A stretch of DNA of 64,000 bases from Baylisascaris procyonis (Eukaryota; Nematoda; Chromadorea; Rhabditida; Ascarididae): NCBI GenBank assembly GCA_037389465.1, contig JAZARR010000074.1:1054001-1118000 (forward strand). The letters run 5' to 3'. A program made the translations under genes and the position numbers. The notes under the pieces were generated by a model, which was not told the DNA's origin, did not search any database, and saw only the letters and a program-made list of their open reading frames with translations. This document shows positions 36,103-47,800 of the stretch, one piece after another (within the stretch, counting starts at the first letter, position 1; each line of letters starts with the position of its first letter).

Positions 36103-39100
36103 TTTGACTTATGTAGTATCAGCTTATGAAGTTAAAGTAATCTTACTTTTATCCTACCGTCAGTTGCTGACTTTCTTTGAACGCTGCGGATTAAATTTTG
36201 AAAGGAAGGTCACTTTGCAGAGGGCAGTAGCACATGGCAGCAATTAATCAGGTTATATGTGGATAATTTGTTTGGAGTTACTTATACACGAGGCAAGAAG
36301 CGACATTGAAGGAAACGATGGCTTCGTTGCTCAATGTTGTGATGATGCGGTATGATTAATTGAAGTATTTATTTCATAATTAGGCTCTCTAATAATTCCA
36401 GGTTTAATGTTATTCATCATCAGATGAATGTGACGCTGCTTGAGGATCTGTGTCTGATAGATAGTGACATAAAATTCTGGGCTATTGGATACTCGTCAGA
36501 TATTAGTCAATTACCTACAGGTACACCGAAAAGTTTTCGAATCCCTAAGATGAATCTAGCACATCGAAACATTTGGCTAATAATTGTGTCAAGAAGATAG
36601 CTGCTTAAAATTTTTAACCTATACGTCAAATTTTGCGGCATAAAGCATTGGCTGTGCGCAGTTATTATTGTTATTTGTGAGAGCAGTTGAAAGCTTCAGA
36701 GAGGAAGCAAATGGATTTGGAAATGCCGTAATTATTGTGAATGCAGCAAATATTCAGAATTGAAATGAAGTGCGCTATTCTGCTCGTTATTTGGTGGCCC
36801 TTATCGTCGCGTGCTGATTCTGGTTTCATTCTTTGAAAGCTTTATGCACGTGTTCGTTCTCGGAAACGTTTGGCGGTGATTTGGAAATCTGCAACTCTTT
36901 CTTTTTTTGCTTATTCCTTCTTCTGTTAGAGATCTTATAGCCAAGAACTTTCCAGCTGCGCAGTAAATGGCGAACGTTTTCAAATACAATTGCTGCAGAA
37001 GCGTATATAGAAGCTACAGTAACGATGTTAACAGTATGGAGCATTCTCGTGATTTAAGAAGGGGAAAACGGGAAGATGATTTATAAGCTCGTTAATTTTT
37101 CCCTTCGAGATCACACAAAATGGAGTTATGAAACAAGTAGAAGGAGATGTGCTAGGTAACGATGATATTGCATTAAAAGAAGTGGCGCTATGAAACAACA
37201 AAATACAATTATATGTCCAGTACGAAAGTTTTTATCGTATAAAAGGGTTGCCTGATGCATTGAGATATGCAGCGATTGTTTGGCGTACCAGGTGACATGT
37301 TGCAACGAGGCATTTCTTTTTCTGACCCATTATTTGCCTATCACAGTTATTTCGTCGATGTACCGGCGATTGTCAGACCCATTGTTATGCCGGCCATATA
37401 CGACACCCAGCATTTCATATTGTGATTAAGTTGTGTTTTGCTCACTAGAGCTTGTAGCATGCTGTAGGTTGCTAGTTGCTTTGTTGACCGACCGCTCGCC
37501 GCTGTTAGCCATTTGCACGACACTTTCTGCTACGTTACATATGCTGACGAATAAACGTGGTTAAGAATGAGCCAATGGGACGACATTTGACACAATGAAG
37601 CAGCAGCGGTCTGAGATTTATGCTGCATTTGTTGTTCGCCAGCTGAACAGCTGCCTCTTGTATTTATTTCAAAGGTGATTTCATTGGTGATTTTGAGGTT
37701 TTTACTTGTAGGTAGACACAAAGCTTTTTGCACAGAAATTATGCCTTAATGTTGAACATCCAGCAATGACCGTAATGAATAAAAGTCTGGATTAAGTTCT
37801 TTGCATTAGGAACTAGAACCCTAAGGGCGCGCCTTCATGCCATCTAGCTGTCGATCGGCTGACTTTCGTTTCAGGCCTTTGTTGTGCGGTGGCAACAACT
37901 TTCAAGGCTTATCATCCTTCAACTTATTAAAGTACTCAGCAAAGGTGAAGTGTTAGTAGATATGGATCAAATTTTTGCAGAAAGAACTCTTAGGTTTTTG
38001 CCTTGTAAAACGGATACACATTGTCTAGACTCACGAATGAGAGGTTTTAAGAGAGCAGCAGATGGAAGTATTGTGAGGATGAAGTTACCAATATGCAAAT
38101 TCGGTTGCTTGGAAATTATGGAATCGACCAGCCTTTTCAACTCCAATCAAACATAAAAACAAGGTGGATAAATGGACGGATGAGCACCAGCAATTACCAT
38201 ATAGAATGCGTAATTTGTGGATGCAGCATTCGCTGAATTATGTACTCATAGAGGGTGAAAAGTCATGTCCCACTTCTCCATCTCTACCTACGGTCTTTTT
38301 CAATTTCCTTGTTCTTTTACTGGTAACAATCAGCCAACAAATGAGATTTGAGTTCATTTCCATTACCATGGAAATTCCATGATTAAAGGTCGAGAAATTT
38401 TTCGGCACATATGAACATAACTGTTGGTTTACAAAATTCGAAGACCACTATTCGAGTTTTGTGTAAAAACCACACCACCTCTAGTTGAATATCAAAAAAG
38501 TTTCACCACTGCATTTTGCTTGCTCTTGACTACGAAAAATGGTCGGCATTTTCTTTTTGAAGTGCTGCGATTAAAGTTCCGTTAGTTCTTTTTCCATTTT
38601 TTGACATCGAATCAGAATTTCTCACAACCGTCGAATTCATTTATCAATTAGCATCAACCAAAACTCACTCTTTCATATTGTTCATTATGAAAATTTTGTT
38701 TGTCACGACACCTAATGCAATATAGCGTCATATGGGTAGCAGTGGGAAAGAATGCCGTTCTAACAGGATCATCGATTATGCAGAGGGATTTTCATGAATT
38801 ATGTGAATTCTGGCGTTCTTTCAGATATGCAAAGCAAAGTGAGCTTCGAACTCATTTCTTGTGAAGGGCATCTTTTGCACTAAATCCCCTTAAGCGTAAC
38901 GTTTAGCTCTAAGATTTCAGTGAAGTTTTTTCTAAGCTGCACTTCCTCTCGTATTACTGCCGTCCAATTACATTATTTGCATTTTTATTGAAATAGCCTT
39001 TCTATTTATTCGGATGTACTGTTGCTACTAATAATCATATAAAGTGTTATAATGAGCCACAACCACCCACATTTTAATGAAAGATCGATGTGGGAATATT

Positions 39101-40394
39101 TGTTACACCGCTACTCGTATTATAACAAAATGACAATGGATAAAAATTAGAAAGTGGGAATCAATAACTAGATTGTACATCAAATCCCTATAGATATAGC
39201 GATCGAGGCCAAGAAGAGAGATACTCAACGGTTGTATTCCTGAATACAGCGACTTCTTATGATAGTGTGAGGTGATGTTCCATTGCAAATCCTCTAAAAT
39301 TTCGAAACGATTTTGTCCGTACTGAGTTCGAAAAACCGTGCATCACTATATTTGTGCCATAATTCTACTGGGATTAGTTTCCTTCGTAGTTAAAGAAGTG
39401 TCAAAAATGCAAAAATGAAGGAGTCCGTTCAAATCTCGAAAAATTGAATGACTCACTGTCGTCCCGCCGCGTGTTATCTTTTCACTTACGACATCGATAA
39501 CCCTCTCTTTCGCTTCCGTCATCTCATGACTTTATGCAACCAATACCCCAGAATATTTGGCAACAAAGCAAATTCTACTGGTTTGTCTGGAGCATTTGTT
39601 CATTATTCGCTGAAGAGGATGTGCCTGTGGGGGAGGGGTTGGGGAGAGCTAGGAAGGAGGAAGAGGGGAGGTGTTGAAAGCATTTTATCGTTTTCGGACA
39701 GCTTTTCCCAAAATTAACTTCTTTCTCTACTATTCCACAATTTCATTCCATCGAACAAACGCGACGATGTTCCAAGAAGAGGTGGAGAGATAAGTGAGAG
39801 CGAATAACTTTGCTGTTTCCCTCAGCTATTTTAATTCTGTTTGCGCGATTTATGTAATACATTAAATTCAAATTCCTCTTCGAACATTTCCTTTCATTTG
39901 TGAAAGTGTTCCTAATCTGATTATGAAAGCCATTCGGATCAACTCATTGCTAATATTACTATATGCAATTTTCCTCGACCTTTTCCGTATTCTACCAAAA
40001 TATTCTTTGGCCAATAATTCAACCAGATCAGAAGGCATCTACATCAGTAATTTTTATGCACGTATGCAATTCAATGTTTTTATAAATTGTTAGAATTATG
40101 TCACCGACCTTTGAATAAAATTCAACATTTTTATATAATTGCGCTTTCTCCTCATGAAAAGTATTTATAAGTAATTCGAATTTTTTAATTCCGGCACAAT
40201 ATCAACAACCTCTCTTGCATTGAGTTCAAATTTCTTTTTAAAAATTAAAAAAAAATGTGCCTCATTAGATATGCAAATGAGTACTATGAGGTTATTCCCT
40301 CATACAGATAGGTTTAAATTCAATGTCTGCGGTGTGTATTGTCGAATTTGATCGTGAAAGATACTCTTTGCAAGGTATCGTTTCGCTCATAGAA

Positions 40395-40571
40395 ATGTTC
40401 TACAAGAAGGCATCGATAATTGCATTCGCTGCGACTCTGATACTTATGGAAATGACAAATGCGGTTCATATGAGTCGACTCGTCACTCCACAGAAGCTTC
40501 GATATACTTTTCAGAAGCAGTCAAATTTATGGAAGTTAGTTCCCAGAAGTTGTTCATCACATAATACATGA
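40395..40571 (+). CDS. Candidate small secreted peptide or first exon
   Basis: An acceptor-like TTTCGCTCATAG lies two bases before the ATG, as in trans-spliced genes. The product (58 residues) begins MFYKKASIIAFAATLILMEM, a good signal peptide, then a short basic mature part containing LVTPQKLRYTF. A donor-like GTTAGT at 40534 could splice it to an unseen exon. No family is recognised and no downstream exon was found. Confidence 0.33.
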   Translation: MFYKKASIIAFAATLILMEMTNAVHMSRLVTPQKLRYTFQKQSNLWKLVPRSCSSHNT

Positions 40572-41935
40572 ACGCATCACTCAGAACGCATAAAGTCAGT
40601 GTGCCTTGATTTCGATAAATTCGGAGCATTTATTTATGAAATGAGCACATGTGCAAAATTGAGCAATCTGTTACGACTTTCCAAAGCCCAAATCTGTAAA
40701 CTATCTGGTTAATGAAAACGACAAATACAAGAACAAAGTTTTAGTAGTGACCGATTATTGGAAAAAGAATTTCAGCATCAAATATGGAGAACAATGGCAC
40801 AATGCTGTAAGACGTCGGAAATTCAGATCTTCTCGTCTCATTGGTAGGTACGAATAGACGAAAAAAACATATATGGAAGAAAATTTTGGGAACGCTTTTA
40901 ACAGCCTACACGTCATCATCGTCGTGCTATGAATCGATTTGCATGAAATGCTGACGCCCTGAAGCAAAAACCTCCATTAAGGTTCCAGCAGTTGTTCATT
41001 CTATCAGCCGCTATGCATATATGAAAAGCTCTATAAATTACTGGATATTGCAACGCTTATCTCTTGGATCGACCGCTCAGCGATAAAGAAAAAAATGGTA
41101 GTAACAACAGCTGCCTTCTATAAATAGAAAAAACCAATGAAAAGAAATAGCGAAGATATAAGAAAAACGGATCACATGCCACTTAGAAAACATTCTTTAT
41201 AGACTCCTTAAGTCTCAAAGTTGATGGTTTCGTTCACGACATAAATGCAAATTAACGAGTTTACTATAACGCAAGGTGGGACACTATAGTAATAGAATAT
41301 CGAGTTGAACAATGTTTTTTTTTTCATATTTTCGACCAGAAAAACACTGAATGCTATTAAGAACGAAAGAAATAGAACAGAAGCAGGCGGAACCTTATAG
41401 TCAAGTCTTGAGAACGATCGTGTTTACCGCTGAAGACACTGCGATTTGGACTAGCATCCGCCAATAAGAATTTAGATTTCGCAGTAAAAACTCTTTACTA
41501 TCAAAGTTGAAATTTAGTTCAAATCCAAATCGCTTAGGTTTTTCTCAAAAATTGCACAACTATAAGTGAAATTTGAACTTTCCCTGGTTTGGGTTTGCTT
41601 AATCCTACAAATTTATACCTCCTTACCACGAAAATTTCAACTCCTCGCTCCTCAAATATTCTTTAATGACAGTTAAGGCTAAGAATGGAGTTTTTTTTAA
41701 TACAACAGTCATGTTTTACTTTACGTCCATTAACACCATCAGCAGGATTGTTGTAGAGCAGTAGAATACTTGGATTCTAATAAAGCAAACTGCACTCCAC
41801 AAGGACTGCAACTTGCGTTCATCTAATAACTGGAAAATTGATTTTAAGTTTAACAGCGGTCCGACAAAGCGGAAACTATGATCCTTAGGACTTATTTTTT
41901 CGATCCCATTCGACCGGATCCATCGCCTTTTGCAG

Positions 41936-43583
41936 CACTGTAATTTCGCTTATCAGCTTCTGTTTACGTTGCGATGGAGCTCTCACTTCCTCCATTTCAC
42001 CAAGTCTCCGAACAACGGCAGAAGAGATGCTTCTGACATTACCGCCCCCCCCCCCTCGTCAAGGGAAACTCCATTTCACAAGTCGGATCCACCTTCCCAT
42101 CGTTTCGGTGCAAGGTTTACGCCCACTGAGGACAGAAGCGCAGTCATAGATGGGAAATGATACGTTACATGTCTATATATTTTAGGAACACTGCGTCGGA
42201 TGAACAGGAAGAACGTGGCGGAGCTGAGCGACATTTAACTCCTCCACTGCTTGCATCCAGGTTAGCTCCAACAAGAATTCAACAAATTCATTCATCGACG
42301 AAGCAATAAATACAACTTAAAACAACTCATTAACACACAACAAATGAACAGTGACTCCTGCAAGAGGATTAGCATTGATAGAAAACGCGCTACACCAGTT
42401 GCTTAGTTTCGAACTACACAGCTATTTACTTTGAACTACTGATGATTGAAGACTGATAACATGCATATTCTCTTGCTGCCATGTTTGTGATACCTGTTGG
42501 TGCTTTTCGATTGCTTCCACTAATTCAGTATTGAACTTGTGGATGAATCTTGTGAGATAGGAATAAATAAATATGCAGCTATGATCGCATATAAGCAACA
42601 TCCCTCAAATCGAGCGGCATCAATTCGCATTTGCGTTGATGAGCATTTCATCGACTTGTTGGTGCATCGGAAGGAGCGAATCATTCGCTAATTACGAATT
42701 TCAAAAGAACCCACAAGTCAACGTTGAATTTCACAAGAATATACGAAGAAAAAGTTGAACTTTTCACAGTTTTGAAGATGGAGGTCTCGAAATGAAAATT
42801 CTTCTATGATTCTTTGTGCTTAATTTTTTTGTGAATCGCAGATTCGATCAAATTAATGAGCGGCAGTTATAAGCCGAAAGCGGCGAATCAGTAAGCTTCC
42901 CAAGCTTAACTCATTTTGTTTATTGGTGACAATGATTAGGCGATCTAACGTTCGTTGTAGTTTGCCATAAATGCCTCATTCTCACTTACTTATGCATTCG
43001 CTACTAAAGGATGCCGTCGATTCATCATGTTCGAAATACGTCAATTGGAGCAAATATCGTGAACTGTCACCACTGTTAACTTTCGCTTGTCCTTTCGTTT
43101 TTCACTAACAATTTTCGTGCGATGTCAGTATAGCGACGGTTTAAATTTGTTGAAATGATCGAAGGATATGTTGGCAGAAAGATAATCAAAGTGAAATGGC
43201 GAATAATCACTCACTTCGCAATAATTGTTACAAAGATCGTGTTTATTTTTCTGCATGAGCTTAGCTGTGAGAAACCATCAAAATTTTGAAACCGAGTCTC
43301 TAGGATCTTCTACTATAAAATCGTTTCTTTCTCAAGTTGTGGTGGGCAAATTGCTGTTTTTATAAGTGCTCGAAAGAAAGCCGAAGTTCTTCACAAATAT
43401 TGCAGATTGAGTTCGATAAGAGCGACAGGTCAAGAGAGTGGCAAATCACTAAATCGTGTTCTTTCTCAGCACTGGGATCTGCAAGGTGCATCGAGAAACT
43501 TCCGCAATCAATTCATCGGCCGCAGAGAACCTATTCACATGAGTGGAGCCACATGGTTGAACCGTTTGCGTAAATCACAATAA
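41936..43583 (+). CDS. Unidentified disordered protein, last three exons
   Basis: Exons 41936-42114 (the acceptor could instead be at 42004), 42186-42260 and 43406-43583 join with phase 2 at both junctions. The product is polar and probably unstructured (DITAPPPSSRETPFHKSDPP, then NTASDEQEERGGAERHLTPP), with a basic tail FIGRREPIHMSGATWLNRLR ending RKSQ. The phase agreement picks the frame ending at 43583 over a second open frame in the last exon. The TAA stop lies inside an AATAAA (43579-43584); a second AATAAA at 43618-43623 is the better-spaced signal. The 5' end and the family are unknown. The donor after the first exon is weak (AG|GTTTAC). Confidence 0.5.
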
Positions 43584-43617
43584 AATTGTCTGTGTATGTG
43601 GTGTTTTGTGTGGAATG

Positions 43618-43623
43618 AATAAA
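43618..43623 (+). terminator. Poly(A) signal
   Basis: AATAAA 34 bases after the TAA at 43581-43583. Confidence 0.6.
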
Positions 43624-44881
43624 CTATTTCACGTGAATGACAGTGATTGTTTAAGTTGATTCGTGCTGAAAGCATTAATTCATATATAGTTCATATAAAT
43701 TTTGAGAGGTTCTAGCAGCACTAACTTTTGCTGTAAAATATTCTATCGGCCGTTATATCGGATATGTAGCTTTCTTGAACAGTTTGCAGTTTCTGTGATA
43801 ATATTACTAAATGCGGCATTATGTACACCTTCTTCGATATAATTTTTGGTCATTTTTCTTTGTTTTAACAAGGTTACATTAGTAGCGCTGATTATGACAT
43901 CTTATTTATGCATTTGGCACAGCTGGAGGCATTATTTGTCTATATGCTCCATGGTTCCAAATCAGAACTTCTGCGCCTAGAAATAAAAACGTGCTGTATT
44001 TGATATATATGATCGGATCATTTCCTACACCATCTATAAGTTTACTTCATCAGCATAGAAAGAAATGTGGACATCTGAATGTGCTGGAATGTTTGCATGC
44101 ATTTTCCACTGGCCTGCTCACAAGAAGATGCTTTTATAAAAGAGTGGCTAAGTAAATTGGTTGGATTAGATTAACTATGAAGGCGTTATTTCGCATAGCA
44201 TGTTTTCTATGGATAACTTGTGAAAATGATTACTGAGATGGCAAGATGCCTTATCATGCCAACCTCTCTGACGAACTCCCTTAATTGTCGTGCATATCAT
44301 AGGGACATTTTTCGGCTGTAAAATTTTATCGATTCCTATGTCGCGCAAGAAAAAGACTAACGACCTCATCTGATGTTTTGATGTCTAATGGGCAGCATGC
44401 TTTAGTTCTTCACCTCCTCTGTGATGTGCAAATGGCTTTGTCTAGGCTTCTATTTGACAAAGCCAATTATCGCTATATTCGCACGTAAATTTTTTATCGA
44501 TTTGTGCAATGACCGTAACGAGCATAGTGAGTGCACACGAATAAGAGATTTTGGTATAAGAATATGTTAGTGGTGCGATGCAGACATAGGCGGTAGGAAT
44601 TAGAGCGTGAGATGTATGTCGTCATAGCGACACAGCAGGCTTAGTGGTCGATGGAGTCAACGTTGAGGCGCCTTCCGAAGCGCTTTCAACGAGCACCCTT
44701 CCATTCATTCATCGTCACTGTGGATCGACCTTCGAATTGATTAGCTCAACGACAGAATGAAACCGCTTCGCGTTTGCATTAGTGTCGCATCCTCGGTGTG
44801 AAATTATCTGTAAGTGCCTGATACGGCTTATGCACTCTTAATCCATGCACATAAACTGCTAATCTGTGAACGACACATACG
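43624..44881. other. Intergenic region upstream of RP2
   Basis: No gene is seen. It should include the RP2 promoter; no core-promoter motif or upstream exon is recognisable. Confidence 0.4.
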
Positions 44882-47800
44882 ATGACCTTGCGGCTATGCT
44901 GTCCCAAGAAGAGAAATGCCGATCGAGAGGAGCAATATCATGTCAAGGAGGAGGAGCCGCCAAAGTATTCTTGGTAAGAGAAATAAGTTGACTTATGCTT
45001 TCACTAACCACCTTTTGTGGCGGGGACGCGCTGTTGATAATCCAATGAAGGAACCAAGCAATGAATTTATTGACATAGAGCGGTGCTTGTATACAGTTTA
45101 CTTAGGCAAATTCTTTGATGGATAATTTGCATTTTGTTTTGGAGAATTCATAAATCTGAGAAATGAACAGTTCTAAATCAAAACAACTTTGAAAGGGAAA
45201 TTTTGTGAATCTTATCAGCGCCAGCAGAAAACGGCATCTTTGGTATGCTTAGGAATCGATTCTTCTCGACACCTTTAGGAATGTTTCATGCTTCAGCACG
45301 AAATCTCTAAGGAGTGTTGCTAGGTCATAAAAAGTAGTGTGCATCGAAGTTGGATTGCGCAGCATAGAGGGCGAAAATGTGGACAGTTTGTCCTCATGTT
45401 GTGTTCACTACTCATATCGTATTGCTAACTTTGTTCCTAAAGAAGTTTATAAGGTGAAAACTCTTCACACCATCCAGTCACAAAATTTTGCACGTTAATG
45501 GTGAACTGCTTCAGCAGGGCAATCATTCCATAAAGTATGAATACTTCGCCAACTTCATTCTGCTTCTCCAACAACGTTTAATTCTTTGTTTTTCTTCCCT
45601 TCAAAGCAGGCATAAGTAGAGATTTCATTTAAGAGATTACATTGTATCCGTTGGAACTTGCATGTAAAGGGATAAAAAGCAATGAAAACTTTTGTTGAAA
45701 CTGCTGACGGCTCAATCTGATGTTGAATCGAACATTGTAATCCGTCATATCTGCCAATGTGCTTTATTCTGTTTAATACAGAAGTTCTATACAGACCTCC
45801 AATCGGTTATTCTACAACGACTGAATTGTATTTCTCTTTCTAAAAACATATTGATAAAAATATAGATGAGTTGGAATTTCTGCTTTCGAAAATTCTGTGA
45901 TGCAGAAGATATTGTTGAAAAATTTTCGAAATATAGTTTTCGCATTCATTGAAAGGTTTTCGCTAAGTTAATTGTATTGCTAAGGGAAAGGCAACGCGCT
46001 GACCCATCTCATTATCAGTTCGCAAAGTTGTACGGCGAAGTTGTAGCAAAACTCGATGGCCATGTCGCTGGGCAACAGTTTGTTATTGACAAATGCAAAG
46101 TAAGTCAATTCTGTTCTATTTCCGTCATGAATCAACGATGTTCATTTGTTACACCTAAGTAGCCAACAGAATATTTTATTTCATCATGGCTGTTGCAATT
46201 AAGGTAAACTCAAGGTGATAAGGCGATAATTTTTCACAAATTGGGAGGGAAACGCATGCAGGAGTCCTCTTTGGCCATGAAACGTAATATTTCAACGGTA
46301 AGGCTTCAATGCATGATTAGCGGATATCATGACCACTCGCATGGCCAGTTGCATTCCGCTTCATTCTTTCTTTGAATTCAATCACTGGTCGAAAATTTTT
46401 CTACATGCAATCCCGGTGGAATTCTTTCTATGACTCTAAAGAATTCTTAGCATTGAAAGCTACACAGCAAGCGGCATCTTTTCTTTTGTTTGGAGAGAGT
46501 AACGTCACGTTTGGAGCGTTTGTTAAAAGCTCTCTTGATTGCCTCAGAACCAAACTTGCACCCTTTGTTAGTGAAATTATCTTTGATTACAGGATCCCTA
46601 GAAATCGCTAATGATATTAAAAGCGATTTTAGCGATCGAAGGGGCAATGTTCCGAAGTTTTATTATTAATATGAACTGTGTTGTTAAATGTACTAAGCTG
46701 ATAAATAAGCATATATGCACATAGATTTTTACATTTTAAAAGGTTAACACTTGTATGGATATTTCCGTTTCAGCGATAGCGAATGTGCATGCCTTTACTT
46801 CAATTTATTGCCGTTGCAAAACGTCTCAAATCTATTCGCAAATATCATGGGGCAAATTTGTACATTGCAAGTAAATGAATCCACAAGCGAAAACATCATA
46901 TGATGCTCACATTCTCAGCAAGAAAGAAATCGAGAACTTGAATCCTCAGCGAAAATTGCATCTGAGTCTGGCTAAAGTGCGTGGGAAAAGATATTGCAAT
47001 GTGCTGCATAGATGCATCTTCACTGGAAACGGCATAGAAAGAAATGCGACGAAAAGAATCGGATAGGCAGTTAGCACAGAATCAGTTATCACTGATACAC
47101 TGTACGATACATCGAAATGCATGGAAAGCACGGTGCAGAAATCGTTCACACCGTGCTTTGGAATGCATGGTGTGGGAATTTTCTAGCAAATCGTCCAATT
47201 TCACATGCGAAAAAAATTCTCGCATGCGATCCTGCCTCTGGACGTATTGATTGATTGCAATAATGCTTTCGCTGCTAAAGTAATCAGCAATTGGGCGATT
47301 AAAGCAGCTTTGCAGAATAATGGTTAGACAACAAAAAAAGTTGTTGCACAGAACTCTACCATAATGCAACCTTTCCGAAACGATGGAACTCACTTTTAGG
47401 CGAATCCAGCGTTTATGTTTTTTGTGCTTTATTTCTTGTCTTCTTTTTTTTTTCTACCGGTAGATTGTGAGCAGTATATCAATCTACTTCTCTTATATGG
47501 AGCATGTAATATTTAATCAACTTATTCGTACTTTTGTCCCCTTTTAACTGACTTTAGTTTCATTTGAGTCAAGATTTCATCCCTTAATTTTGGAAAGGCT
47601 TTTATTTCGCTCGATCGAATGTATGATCACATTAAGCCGTTTGACATAACAGGCCAATGGAGGCGTTTATTGATGAGTAACTTCGCACCGCTTATTTCAC
47701 TTATCAACAGCAAATGGAACGAAGTGCGTTTCAGGAGTGTTGTATTTTGATACTCGATTACACAGCTTCAGTGAACATCGACGACTGTGAAAAATGCTTG

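Larger units (their letters stand above)
34569..41935. other. Long gene-poor stretch
   Basis: No confirmed gene. It contains a 21-T run at 35534-35554, the hairpin at 36041-36102, a plus-strand open frame around 37875-38153 whose exon-like left edge (GTTTCAG acceptor) is open in all three frames and so cannot be called, and the signal-peptide ORF at 40395. The rest is AT-rich sequence with only short frames. Confidence 0.4.

Noticed and set aside
43406..43573. Alternative frame of the last exon of the disordered protein, ending at 43573
   Set aside because: It is open, but only the other frame agrees with the splice phases of the two preceding exons.
46372..46611. A plus-strand exon-like frame in RP2 intron 2
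   Set aside because: Including it would break the RP2 reading across the conserved VIDKC-ECCILILDY junction, and it has no acceptor of the usual form.
47082..47393. A 103-codon minus-strand frame in RP2 intron 2
   Set aside because: No recognisable motif and no splice signals; part of it is the hairpin sequence.
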